Assembly (NCBI RefSeq): GCF_005239225.2
Contig: NC_133296.1
Location: 2,108,001-2,172,000 of the forward strand
Length of the DNA stretch: 64,000 nt
From: Populus alba
Lineage: Eukaryota; Streptophyta; Magnoliopsida; Malpighiales; Salicaceae
Direction: 5' to 3'
A program made the translations under genes and the position numbers. How positions within the stretch are numbered: position 1 is the stretch's first letter; each line of letters begins with the position of its first letter. Under the pieces are notes generated by a model. That model was not told the DNA's origin, ran no database searches, and was given only the letters and a program-made list of their open reading frames with translations. Shown here one piece after another: positions 11,258 to 21,482 of this stretch.

Positions 11258-11979
11258 AATTTTCCTATCAAGTGCAGTTTCCATGGCTTTCTTCAAAATA
11301 GTTCGGTTTTTGTACCCCTTACAAGTTACTGCACTCATATTTTCAGCTTTGATGAGTGATTTCTCAAATACGAATAGATGATCCATTAATTGTTTATATA
11401 CTGATAATATTTTATTTATTACAAGTGCTTAAGACTATCAGAATGGAAAAATGGAGAGTAGCAGTTTCAAAGGGAATGCAGTTGCCAATATCTGGAAGTT
11501 GGTGATAATAAAATGGCATTGCAAATGAATCTTGCTAGTTGGGCCAGCTCCAGCTCCTAGTCCAAAACAAAAGGAAAGCTAGGCATGTGTGGGTCTATAA
11601 TATCAGACTTGTTAGATTTATGAATGTTATAAAATAAATAAATAAATAAAAAACCCTGCTTATTTATTTCAATACCAAACTTGGTCTCTAAAGTCTTAAT
11701 TATTTTTATTTAATAAAATAAATTTAATTTTATTATATCACGTATCAATTTATCATCAAATTATCCATTTCAAGTGCTAAATCCAGTATGTAATGATGAA
11801 ATAAAAAAAAATCAGTGATAAAAATAGTTTTTAGTGTCATCTACATGGATTTAGAAAACAGGTCCACTGGGTTCCTTCTGGTTTATCCATTCATTACTAA
11901 AGACGAGAGAAAGACTGAACGGAAGTCTGGATTTGTGAGAGTGAGAGATTGGCTACTTAGGTTTGCTTTCACCTTCTTT
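11258..11979. other. Intergenic spacer between PPR genes 2 and 3
   Basis: It holds the 3' flank of copy 2, similar to the flank after copy 1 (CTATCAAGTG, then GGTTTTTGTAC), followed by unique AT-rich sequence. There is an ATAAATAAATAAATAAA run at about 11631-11650. No coding frame or RNA gene is recognised. The open frame of copy 3 extends into the right part (to a GTG at 11815 and an ATG at 11845), so that part may be leader or an N-terminal extension. Confidence 0.5.
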
Positions 11980-12033
11980 ATGAACACTAGGAGACAGCAG
12001 CTTTTTCTTATGCCTTCGATTTCGCTTTCGAAC

Positions 12034-13860
12034 ATGATGATGCGGAAAAGCACTGTCGCAGCTTCTGCTTCTTGTGCTTTTCAGCTTCTTCAACAACGAC
12101 AAATGGAAACGGGTACTTTTCCTAAATTCCCTTCTTTCTTGTTCTTCATTCACCAGCACTTCACTACTTCTACAGCTTCTACCACCAATACTAGCCCTTC
12201 CTCCATAACAAATGGTGGGTTTTGTAGTAACTATAACAATCTTCATAGTGTTGCCGATGCCGTTGCTTCTTTCAATCAGTTGCTTAGCATTCGTCCATTG
12301 CCACCCGTGGTGGTCTTTAACAAGTTATTAGGGTCCCTTGTGAAAAAGAAACATTACTCGTCTGTAATTTCCCTCTGCAAACAAATGGATTTGTCAAATA
12401 TCAGACCTAATGTTTATACTCTTACCATTTTGATTAACTGCCTCTGCCACTCCAACCATGATCATGTTCACTTTGCTTTCTCTGTTCTGGGTAAAATGTT
12501 CAAACTTGGTCTTCAACCTACTCATGTCACTTTCGGCACCCTACTTAATGGCCTTTGCTCTAAGGCCAAAATCATCGATGCTGTAAAATTATTTGATGAG
12601 ATGGGAAAGATGGGTTTTGCACCTAGTTTGATTACTTATACTACTATAATTAAAGGTTTATGCAAAATCGGCCACACGACCAATGCACTTCAGTTGCTCA
12701 AAAAGATGGAAGAAAAAGGTTGTAAGCCAGACGTGGTGGCATATAATACAGTCATAGATAGCCTTTGTAAAGATAGACGGGTCAATGAAGCCATGGATTT
12801 CTTTTCTGAAATGGTGGATCAGGGCATTCCACCAAATGTTGTTACCTACAGCACAATTCTGCACGGTTTTTGCAATTTGGGTCAGTTGAATGAAGCAACA
12901 AGCTTGTTCAAACAAATGATTGGAAGGAATGTTATGCCAAATACGGTGACATTCACTATTTTGGTTGATGGACTCTGCAAAGAAGGGATGATTTTAGAAG
13001 CTCGGTGTGTCTTTGAAATGATGACTGAAAACGGTGTAGAACCAGATGCTTACACTTACAGTGCTTTGATGGACGGATACTGTTTACAAAGCCAAATGGA
13101 CGAGGCCCAAAAATTGTTCGACATCATGGTTGGCAAGGGTTTTGCACCTAGTGTTCGAGTTTACAACATACTAATCAATGGGCACTGTAAGAGTAGAAGG
13201 CTGAATGAGGCGAAAACACTCCTTTCTGAAATGTATGACAGAGATTTGACTCCCGATACTGTCACTTACAGTACTCTTATGCAAGGTTTTTGCCAAGCAG
13301 GGAGACCTCAGGTTGCACAGAAGCTTTTTAAGGAGATGTGTTCTTATGGCTTGCTTCCAGATTCGATTGCTTATTCGATTTTGCTAGATGGCTTATGCAA
13401 ACGTGGACATTTGGATGAGGCATTCAGACTGCTCAAGGCAATGCAGGGGAGCAAGATAGAACCGCATATTTGCGTTTATAATATCCTTATTCAAGGGATG
13501 TGCAATTTTGGTGAGCTTGAAGCTGCAAGGGAACTGTTCTCCAATCTTTTTGTTAAAGGAATACAACCTACTGTGGTTACATATACTGTCATGATCAGTG
13601 GACTTTTGAAAGAAGGACTATCAAATGAAGCATGTGAGCTGTTTAGGAAAATGGTAGTTAATGGCTGCTTGCCAAATAGTTGCACTTATAACGTTGCAAT
13701 CCAAGGATTTCTTCGAAACGGTGACCCATCAAATGCAGTACGACTAATTGAAGAAATGGTTGGTAGAGGATTCTCTGCAGATTCGTCTACATTTCAGATG
13801 TTACTGGATCTGGAATCCAATGATGAAATCATAAGTCGATTTATGCGTCGAAGCTCTTAA
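12034..13860 (+). CDS. RFL-type P-class pentatricopeptide repeat protein, copy 3 (608 aa from the conserved start)
   Basis: Third intronless member of the cluster. In-frame ATGs occur at 11845, 11980, 12010 and 12034. I chose 12034 because MMMRKST aligns with the starts of the other two copies; 11980 or 11845 would add a longer, basic N-terminus and cannot be excluded. Fourteen PPR motifs plus a half motif follow the presumed transit peptide, with the same 37-residue second motif. Residues 5/35 read NN, TT, GS, TD, NN, SN, TD, SS, ND, SD, SH, NT, TN, ND. Ten of fourteen pairs differ from copy 1. The protein ends RRSS, lacking the short Gln-Gly-Arg-Lys-Met-Lys tail of copies 1 and 2 because of an earlier stop. 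It is probably mitochondrial and RNA-binding; a single target cannot be predicted because several pairs are outside the known code. Confidence 0.9.
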   Translation: MMMRKSTVAASASCAFQLLQQRQMETGTFPKFPSFLFFIHQHFTTSTASTTNTSPSSITNGGFCSNYNNLHSVADAVASFNQLLSIRPLPPVVVFNKLLGSLVKKKHYSSVISLCKQMDLSNIRPNVYTLTILINCLCHSNHDHVHFAFSVLGKMFKLGLQPTHVTFGTLLNGLCSKAKIIDAVKLFDEMGKMGFAPSLITYTTIIKGLCKIGHTTNALQLLKKMEEKGCKPDVVAYNTVIDSLCKDRRVNEAMDFFSEMVDQGIPPNVVTYSTILHGFCNLGQLNEATSLFKQMIGRNVMPNTVTFTILVDGLCKEGMILEARCVFEMMTENGVEPDAYTYSALMDGYCLQSQMDEAQKLFDIMVGKGFAPSVRVYNILINGHCKSRRLNEAKTLLSEMYDRDLTPDTVTYSTLMQGFCQAGRPQVAQKLFKEMCSYGLLPDSIAYSILLDGLCKRGHLDEAFRLLKAMQGSKIEPHICVYNILIQGMCNFGELEAARELFSNLFVKGIQPTVVTYTVMISGLLKEGLSNEACELFRKMVVNGCLPNSCTYNVAIQGFLRNGDPSNAVRLIEEMVGRGFSADSSTFQMLLDLESNDEIISRFMRRSS

Positions 13861-14179
13861 GGTAGAGAAATTTTCCTATCAAGTGCAGCTGCAATGTATT
13901 GTCTTTATTCAAAATATTTAGGTTTTTGGACCACTTTCAAGTTATTGCACTAATATTTTCAGATTTGATGAGTGATTACTCACGTTCCAGCGACTTCACT
14001 GTGTCCCCTTCTAGCACTATAGCTGACATCATACTGTATTTGATTTGAATCTGTCTGTGTATACATTATTTCTTCGATAATTTGTCTCATTTCTTGTATA
14101 AATTTAGGTATTTTGATTTTGAATTTGTACCTAACATTCTTTCCTGTACTGATCTTCATAAAGAATTACATGAAAGTGT
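13861..14179. other. 3' flank of PPR copy 3
   Basis: The sequence right after the stop resembles the flanks behind copies 1 and 2 (CCTATCAAGTGCAG, then GGTTTTTG). Beyond that I see nothing that can be annotated. Confidence 0.5.
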
Positions 14180-14452
14180 GCACCTGATGCTCTTGATCTT
14201 GTGCAATTAGCCATGCCCGCACCAGGTTATACTGGAGCTGATTTGTTTGACTTGGTTTATAAAGCTGGTGTTTTACTGTGGATTGAATTGCTTACCAGAG
14301 AGAGTGATATATCCAGAGAGCAGATTTCAAACATATGCAGCAGTTGTGGAAGCTACTTGGTTGCCATCACCATGGCTGATTTGAGATTTTCCAGAGCTGC
14401 ATGCATCCGTTTGAAGTTTTGTTTTGAACTACAATCATCTGTGCTGATATGA
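14180..14452 (+). pseudogene. Relic of an FtsH-like AAA protease segment
   Basis: The frame reads APDALDLVQLAMPAPGYTGADL and continues to a region like KAGVLLWIELLTRESDISREQISN. The PGYTGADL phrase and the following helix match the part of FtsH/AAA ATPases just after the arginine-finger region, usually a PGFTGADL-like stretch followed by NEAA and, about 20 residues on, EISKDEIS. No Walker A, Walker B or zinc protease motif is present nearby, and no ATG opens the frame. Homology fades after about 14340. I read it as a decayed gene fragment. CDC48-type AAA proteins share the GYTGADL phrase and remain an alternative. Confidence 0.38.
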
Positions 14453-15896
14453 TGCTTCACATTCGCAAGAAGCAGCTAAGGCAATTCAACCCTCATTGAG
14501 AAGAGGAGGGTTTTTTTTTCTTCCTTTCTAATGTAAAATGGGAAGATTGTGGCCAGTTTGACACTGCAAGGATGGAGTTTTACCTTCATCTAATTCATGC
14601 ACGTTAATATTCTAAGCCCTGTCAGCTATCAAGTTGCTTGAGTTTATGATTCTGGTACTGTTATGGCTTGATGGGATCTTATGTCTACAATGCTCAGTGA
14701 TTAAGTTTCGGCTCTCTTCATAGAAATGATATCCCCGCGGTATGATAAAATAGTATCAAGAAAAATTTATTGATACTCTTTCGATAGTTAGGATTCTTTG
14801 GGTGGTTAGGTTTTTTGAATAATTTAGAATCTGCTATAAATATATATAATATAATTTTATTTTGATATAATGAAAAATAAAATTTTCCACTCATGTGAAT
14901 GCAAATATATTATTGAACCACGTGAAACTTTATTTTTATGTTTTTTTATAATTTATCTCTTATTGTAATATTCATTAATAATTGCTGCATGTTTTTCCAC
15001 AACAATACCATAACTATAAAATTTAATTTAATTATACTGTTTGAAATTTCTATAAAATTCAATAGAATTAATAATTTTGACTGTTTTACTTTTAATTTAA
15101 AAATTATTTTTATTATAGTAATTGTTTTTATTACAAGTACCTTTTATATTTATTTAAAATGACATAGAATAGAGGCATTTTAAGGAAGGTATAAATAGAC
15201 TTATCTCATACAAATTGTTTATTAAATTTGTTGAAAAAAGAACTGAAAAAACTTGTATTTGCTTAAAAAAAAAACCTTTTTAAATGTTAAGCAAAACAAA
15301 TTCTAGAAATATTTCAATAAAAATTAATGAGTTTTCATTCAAACCAAACCAATATTAATTAGAATGTTTGAGAACGCGGTATAACTCGTGGTCTTAAAAA
15401 AAAAATATTATATTTTGGATCATTTTAATGTATTGATCTCAAAAATAATTTTTTTAAAAATAAAAAAAATATTATTTTAATACAAAAATACTTTGAAAAA
15501 ACAATCACAACCATATCCACATTTATAAAGAGGTTCATAATTGATACATGTTGCAAGAATCTACCTTGTCCCTGATTTATTTTCTTTAAACACCCAAAAC
15601 AAATCAACCATAATATTGCTAACAATCTTTCATCTTCCTTTTGTTCTTTTTATTTAATTGGATTCTTATTTGGTTCTGCATTAAAAAAATATTTAAAACT
15701 ATTGTAGTTGATTTTTAAAATATTTGTTTTTAAATATATTAAAATAATATATATTTTTATTTTTTAAAAATATTTGTAATATTAGCAATAAAAAAACTTA
15801 ATTAAAATAAATAAAATTAAAATTTTTATTAAAATATTTTTAAAACATTAAAAACAAATTAAATCTAAATCTCCAGTCATGTTCTCTACCGAGATA
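14453..15896. repeat. AT-rich intergenic DNA with two MITE-like blocks
   Basis: No gene is recognised. About 15391-15530 and 15680-15860 are blocks with TTTTAATGTATTGATCTC or TTAAAATATTTG words flanked by A/T runs. They resemble similar blocks at 5.1, 32.8, 38.3, 39.2 and 46.9 kb. Boundaries and target-site duplications are not clear. Confidence 0.4.
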
Positions 15897-15964
15897 CTAA
15901 ACAACATAGTAATAAAATTCAAAACTTCTATCTTTTACTTTAACATCAAAAGGGAGCCAGAAGG

Positions 15965-16154
15965 AACCACCAACTTGTTGGAAGCTTTTGACATTCTTGC
16001 CAATATTCTTTCCCACTTCAGGCAATTTCTTGGGCTCAAAAACCAAAGCAGCCACTCCAGCAATAACAACTAGTTTAGGCACTCCTAGACCAAACAAAGC
16101 ATTGCAAGTTAGAACCTGTTTAACCCTCGGATTTCTACTCGTGTGTTTTCCCAA
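15965..16154 (-). pseudogene. Fragment of a thylakoid TatA (Tha4-type) translocase gene
   Basis: Read on the minus strand, the frame gives a short basic segment and then TCNALFGLGVPKLVVIAGVA, followed by an ALVF-PKKLPEVGKNIGKNVKSFQQ core. This is the end of the transit peptide, the single membrane helix, the hinge and the start of the amphipathic helix of chloroplast TatA, the pore-forming subunit of the delta-pH pathway. Usual family residues are changed: the Glu after GVP is Lys, and the Gly before PKK is Glu. No ATG or full transit peptide lies upstream. After FQQ the DNA reads GTTGGTG, as if an intron donor followed, so the copy is probably genomic rather than reverse-transcribed. I found no second exon to the left. 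The membrane-helix Glu is functionally important in TatA, so the Lys here also argues for a dead copy. Confidence 0.75.
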
Positions 16155-17560
16155 GAACTAGAGAATTACAGGAGCTGGTTTTTAGTCAAAGAAAACAATG
16201 GTGTTAAAAAAAGTGGAGTTAGAAGATGGGGGAGTTTTGTAAGAGATAGAGTTATTTTTGGAAGGAAAGAGAGAGGTGAATATTTTTGGAATATTATCTT
16301 CAATGATAATTTTAATAGTATTTGACAGGGGTTATACGAGAAGCATGCAAACCCTTGATTTCTTTCCCTTTTCTCTTTGTTGGGTCGATGTTTGATTTTC
16401 AATCACTATCTTATCTTTCTTTCTTTTTGATTGGCTGGCTTCATATGTCATTGATTTTGGAAATGCTAATATTGGGAACTTCTGAACCCATCTGCTAGAA
16501 TTGATATGATGGGAATGTGGAGGTAGAATCCATGTTGTATGGGATCAAAGCTACTAGACACACAGCGAGAAGTCGTTCTGCTTGATGAGTTCGTACGTTA
16601 ATTTCAAACAATTGAAGCACATTGGTAAAAGATATTTATCAAGTCATTGTTTCTGATTTCTTATGGAGTTTTTGTACTTTGCAGAAATTATTTGGAGAAA
16701 CTATTAGGCTGACAAGGTATTTCCTTCCATGACTTGACACAAGGTACTCGCAGAACCTTAACGTGTTGCTACTTGAATGTTTTTGTGCTGTAAACTTGTG
16801 ATCCATGATGCTCCTTTTCTTGTTCTATGTGTATGTTATTAACAATCTAAGCGTCGGATATAATCACTAGTTTCTTTTATAATGTATACTAACGGTAAAA
16901 TCATCGCAAGAGCTACAAAGTTGGATTGGGATTTTTCATTTCTCAAAACTCCAACATGTGCCTTCTTTTGTTACTTCGATTATGTGCGCTTCAAGCTTGA
17001 AAAATAATCATAATGACTATGACATCTTTCTATAATTAAAAGCTAGTAGAGATGCTTCATCTTTGACTCTATCAGTAGTATTAGAATTTTAGTTTTACAA
17101 AAGGGATGAAATGAAATTTAATATGACGGTTCTACGAGATTGTGATTGCATTTCAATGAACACTATTTGTTTGAGTTTATGTGCTATCAATTTGAAAGTA
17201 TATGAGGAAAAAAACATCCTATTATCCTTGCAGTTCTAATAGTTTAAAGGATAAACTATTATCGGTGTTGAAAATAACATGAACTTATAAATGCTGGTGT
17301 CATCTGGCACTTTCCCATGAGGAAATTTTTTACAGTTCTTATGTTGGAAAATTTTCAAATGACCGGGGCTTGTGCAATTCAAGTGCAAGCACTCAATAAT
17401 TGAAAAGAAATATGAAATAAATTTATACTATAACATAAAGACAGCTACTATATTTCTCCATGTTTAATTTTACTCAAAATAACAGAGCAATTCAATGGCA
17501 TTAATTGAGGCCAGAACTATTATCCAACTCTTCACAGTTTCACTTGCTTACAAATTTTTA
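16155..17560. other. Intergenic DNA without a recognised gene
   Basis: Base composition is less extreme than in the repeat deserts, but no frame, tRNA or other element could be recognised. Some of it may be unrecognised leader or promoter of the MADS-like locus further right. Confidence 0.4.
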
Positions 17561-18076
17561 AACTCGTTGTAGTAATCTTCTTCATTTAGGGATTTTTCAT
17601 GTTTGACTGCGTAGAATAGAGATTCACTGAATATAGATGCATGATTTTAAGTTCTAGGATGAGTTGGGCCAGTCTGGGATAACCTTGATTTATGAAAAAC
17701 TTATCTTGCTAGCGCCAAACGAGATAAGTTTAAACTCATTGTAGTAATCTTCTTCATTTAGGGATTTTTCATGTTTGACTGCTTAGAATAGAGATTCACT
17801 GAATATAGATGCATAATTTTAAGTTCTAGGATGAGTTGGGCCAGTTTGGGATAACCTTGATTTATGAAAAACTTATCTTGCTGGTGCCAAACGAGATAAG
17901 TTTAAACTCATTGTAGTAATCTTCTTCATTTAGGGATTTTTCATGTTTGACTGCTTAGAATAGAGATTCACTGAATATAGATGCATAATTTTAAGTTCTA
18001 GGATGAGTTGGGCCAGTTTGGGATAACCTTGATTTATGAAAAACTTATCTTGCTGACGCCAAACGAGATAAGTTCT
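17561..18076 (+). repeat. Three tandem copies of a 172-bp unit, each ending in a hairpin
   Basis: The unit starts AACTC(G/A)TTGTAGTAATC at 17561, 17733 and 17905, an exact period of 172. The copies differ at only a few positions. Near its end each contains AACTTATCT and, about 15 bases later, AGATAAGTT, an inverted repeat of nine or more base pairs. The preceding GGGCCAGT(C/T)TGGGATAACC resembles the end of PIF/Harbinger-type MITEs, so the unit may include a truncated MITE; that is inference. The array lies about 340 bases left of the MADS-like frame. Confidence 0.85.
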
Positions 18077-18410
18077 AATCTGTTCCTTTATCCGTGAACT
18101 TTCCTTTTGTTGTTTACTTTAGTAGGCTCATTGGATTTTAGCCCCATTTCTATTCAAATTACTAACACTCGAATGCTTTCGCCGTGCAATTTTAGGGTAT
18201 TCTTTAATTACAAATTTCCATTCTGTGTACTGCTATAATGATAAGATTTACTCGTTTTTCCGTAACTGCTGAGAAAATATATGGAAGGATATTGAGGTTA
18301 CCATTTACAAAACAGTATGGTTGTGTGCTAGATGGGGGCCACATGCCTATAAATCAATGTGATTCTCCTCACCATTTCTCAATCCCATTGAAGGAAAACC
18401 ACTCTCCATT

Positions 18411-18968
18411 GTGTATAAATTTCTGAAGTGCCGATCTAGTGCCTCCAAGGCTGTCAGTGAAGTTCAAACCTTGTGTGTTGTTGAGACTCTGCTTATTATG
18501 TTGTCCCGTGGTGATAGCCATTCCTCTCTTTGTCATCTCTGTGTTGAGGCAGCTATGAAAAAGCTAGCTGACCCTGGGAGCACAGCTTTTGACAAGCACT
18601 TGGCTGAACACAAGGCCACTCTGGATAAGCTTAACAAACAGTATTTTGATACCCTCAAAGAATTGGATGCTGAAAAGCGGCGAGGGAAGGAACTTGAGGA
18701 GCTGGAGAAGGTGGCCCGTAGCGAGTCTTTGTTTGGTGCGCCAATTAATGAACTCAACGTGCACGAGTTGAAAATGCTAAGGAAGTCCTTGGAAGAAATT
18801 AAGGAAAACATATTGAAGCAAATTGAGAAGATTTCTGCGGACAATGAAAATCCAATCTCATCCTCCTTTGCGAATATCGCTGGAGTCATCAATCCTTCTG
18901 TGAGTAGCACTGCCAGGGGTTCTTCCTCTGCTGATGTCAATGACCATGATGATGGCCATGGACATTAA
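18411..18968 (+). pseudogene. AGL62-like type I MADS-box gene lacking the MADS N-terminus
   Basis: The frame opens with a GTG at 18411; its first ATG is at 18498. Residues from about 13 on align with the second half of a type I (M-alpha) MADS domain: SEVQTLCVVETLLIMLSRGD corresponds to the usual SELCTLCGAEIAIIVFSPGD, and CVEAAMKKLADPG to the conserved C(V)E..I..(F/L). The DNA-contacting N-terminal helix and its RQVTFSKRR-like stretch are absent, and no such exon was seen to the left. The C-terminal half is well kept: a coiled coil (about 60-105) with LDAEKRRGKELEELE, then an APINELNVHELKMLRKSLEE segment typical of AGL61/AGL62 relatives, and a His/Asp-rich tail. AGL62 relatives act as nuclear transcription factors in female gametophyte and endosperm. 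Without the DNA-binding helix this copy cannot be a normal factor; a dimer-type small protein is possible but unproven. Confidence 0.7.
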
Positions 18969-21277
18969 CCGTCTTAAATCTGAGACTAGGAAATAAAATG
19001 GATTTGCTATCATCCTGTTTCTCTTTTGAGTTTCATATGTATGTTAGTAGTCGCTCTCTTTTCAGTGGACAGCAGTGTGTGAATGTCAGAGACATCAAAT
19101 GTCTGCAGATGTGCACTTTGAATAAATATTAGATGAACTGGTCGCTTGTAGTCTTGTTTCTTTTTGATATGATGCTGGATTACTTGTCATAAATGAACTC
19201 ATCCTATAGTGTTTGCTTTGATTGAAGAATAAATGTTCAGGTTGTTTTGGGAGAATGTTTGTGGATGAGGGGAGCTAATAATCATTGATTGAGGCACAGG
19301 CTGTTGTCCTCTTGGTAGTGAGCAGATGTGAGAAATTTAATGCTTGTCATATCTGATATGAGTGCAAATTAGGCACCACTGATTGTGCTTTATAGCTCTA
19401 TCAATTCAACTGACTCTGTTGCTATGATCACACAAATTGGTAATAGAGAGGTCAATTTGGTTTATGAAATGGAGAATGGTGAACACTTTGCGCCAGAGTA
19501 TTTCAAATACAAACTGATAGTGTGGTGATTTAATTGGATTTTATTTTGGTATGCATGCACGATCCCAGTTTCTAATTCAGAGCTTTTTAGCACTAGTCAT
19601 ATGAGAGAGGGAAGGTCAACTATTAGCAGTTCTTAGTTTTTATCTTATCTCTAATTCAGAGCTTTTTAGCACTAGTCATATGAGAGAGGGAGAGTCAACT
19701 ATTAGCAGTTCTTAGTTTTTATCTTATCGGTGAATGTATGCAGTTATGCTAGCATCTTTTATTGCAGATGCATAGGCCGTGTTAATATATATTCCATTCC
19801 TGAATCTGCTTGCATTCTCAGAAGGTTCTCTGTTGGAAATGATTCTTACTTAGAATACCAATTTACAAGATGAAATATAAGTTGATGTTGATTTATTTGC
19901 CAACATTTCATGCATGCATTGTGACTGTTTGTATACTTTCATACTTTTCTTTTCTGCTCATAATTCTATTACATTAAAGATTTTTCTGTGTTTGCTTTTT
20001 CTTCCATTGAGAAAAAACCACACCAAATAACCTTCAGGTTTAGAAATCTTAACCAACTATATTTAAGCCACTCTACAGGCTTAATTTTGTCTGAATAAAT
20101 TACTCTTCTTATGATAAATCACTGTATGAACTAAATTTCTCTTTCATGATGATATCTCTAGTTTCTAGTGCATACATGTGCATCTAATTGACGCTCCTTA
20201 GAGAAGTTGCTTTCTCTGGTCCACCACCCCTTGAGGAGACTTGTTGGCATTTTTTGTTATCTGTAGCTAGTGGTGAAGTTTTATTTTCAATTACAAACCA
20301 GAATGCCACTCTTCCGTCAATGGTTACCATTGCTGGTTATCTGCAGTTTTATGCATTATTTCCCCAAACTAACTGCTTGCTTTTCCCATTTAAAAAGCTC
20401 TAGTCTGCTATAGTTAATTTCTTTCCTCCATTTGGTTGTGGTGATGATTGATTTTTTCTGTATTTCATGCACTTAAGGCTTGCTATGTTTCATTTTATAC
20501 GATATCTCAATTCTATAAATCTATGCTAGAGTGATGACAAATCTCATACTTATTTGAAAGGATAGAAATTTATTTCAGAAATTAAGTGTATAAAGAAGGC
20601 AAGTATAGTTTAGTTTCAGTTCTAATTGAGAGCATAGAGGTGATAGAGTAGACCGAAGGCATAATCAAATTAATTGAATCAAGCTCTTATGTACATACAT
20701 AATAAAAGTACGGGTACTTTTTAACTTCATCAATTATGTTTTTTCCCTGCATGGTATCCCTTGTAACGAAAGTGGATGGCAAATGTTGTTGCTTTGGCTT
20801 TCTATTTTTCTGTGCCCGGCCAATATGCAGGATATAACTGTAAATACATTTAGAAGACAGAACACAAAGATTGAGGAACAGCACAGAATACTAGTTACAC
20901 TGCATGATCATGGGTCCAAAAAAGGTAAACATGGAAGAAGATAATTCATCAAGGTAAGTAGGTCGATATTTTTTTTTCACTGAAGAAATTAATGGTGAAA
21001 GTTTATTTGGTGTTTTCAGTTTATTTTAGATTTCCTTATGGAGTAACTATGGTGCTTTGTTGCACTACACCTAAGCTCATTGTTCTTTCGCATGCCTTCT
21101 GTTACCTAACTCAGCTTTTATTCAGTTCTATGCATGTTTGTTGATGTAGTCCATGTCAGCACACCTTCTTTCAAAGAAAGCAGTTTCTATAGCTTCATCA
21201 CTTGGAACCAGTAGCAAGAAAAGTAACAGAAGGGTCTTGTCACTGATTTGTATTTGGTAGGGTCACGATTATCAGAT
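18969..21277. other. Intergenic DNA between the MADS relic and the U5 gene
   Basis: The first ~200 bases are the likely 3' flank of the MADS-like frame (AATAAATATT at about 19121). Beyond the 79-bp duplication at 19571-19728 I recognise no gene, RNA or mobile element. Short frames are present but show no family resemblance and no splice support. Confidence 0.45.
19571..19728 (+). repeat. Direct duplication of a 79-bp unit
   Basis: TCTAATTCAGAGCTTTTTAG begins at 19571 and again at 19650. The two 79-base copies end in TTTTTATCTTATC and differ by a few bases (GAAGGTC against GAGAGTC). This is a simple recent tandem duplication with no coding content. Confidence 0.9.
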
Positions 21278-21327
21278 ATCCCACATCGAAAACAAAGGAA
21301 CTGAGCTTCCATCAAGTGCTTATAAAA
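21278..21327 (+). promoter_or_regulatory. snRNA promoter: upstream sequence element plus TATA box
   Basis: ATCCCACATCG at 21278-21288 matches the plant USE consensus RTCCCACATCG. A TATAAAA box starts at 21321, leaving a gap of 32 bases. In plants a spacing of about three to four helical turns specifies RNA polymerase II snRNA genes (U1, U2, U5), whereas U6 and U3 genes have it about ten bases shorter. The spacing therefore agrees with the U5 gene just downstream. Confidence 0.85.
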
Positions 21328-21349
21328 AGAAAAGCAAACTACAAGTAAA

Positions 21350-21482
21350 TCTCACGCAGCCGCGCGGTGCGCACAGAGCGAACTATTCTTTCGCCTTTTA
21401 CTAAAGAATACCGTGTGCTCGCCGCAGATAGCGGCATACGCTTATTTTTGGAGGGTTCTCTTCGTCAGAATGAGAGCCCCAA
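21350..21482 (+). ncRNA. U5: U5 spliceosomal snRNA
   Basis: The invariant U5 loop I sequence CGCCTTTTACTAAAGA is at 21392-21407, closed by the stem TATTCTTT/AAAGAATA. A second helix GCGCAC/GTGTGC lies outside it. GCCGC-AGATA-GCGGC at 21421-21435 is a perfect small hairpin. An Sm site ATTTTTGG lies at 21444-21451, followed by the terminal stem-loop GGGTTCTC (21453-21460) and GAGAGCCC (21472-21479). Loop I of U5 holds the exon ends during both splicing steps. The 5' end is set about 30 bases after the TATA box and is approximate; the 3' end is placed just after the terminal stem. With a good promoter, complete helices and an intact Sm site this looks like a functional gene, not a pseudogene. 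Confidence 0.88.

Noticed and set aside
17561..18076. CRISPR-like regularly spaced repeats
   Set aside because: The 172-bp units abut directly without unique spacers, and this is plant nuclear DNA; it is a tandem triplication.
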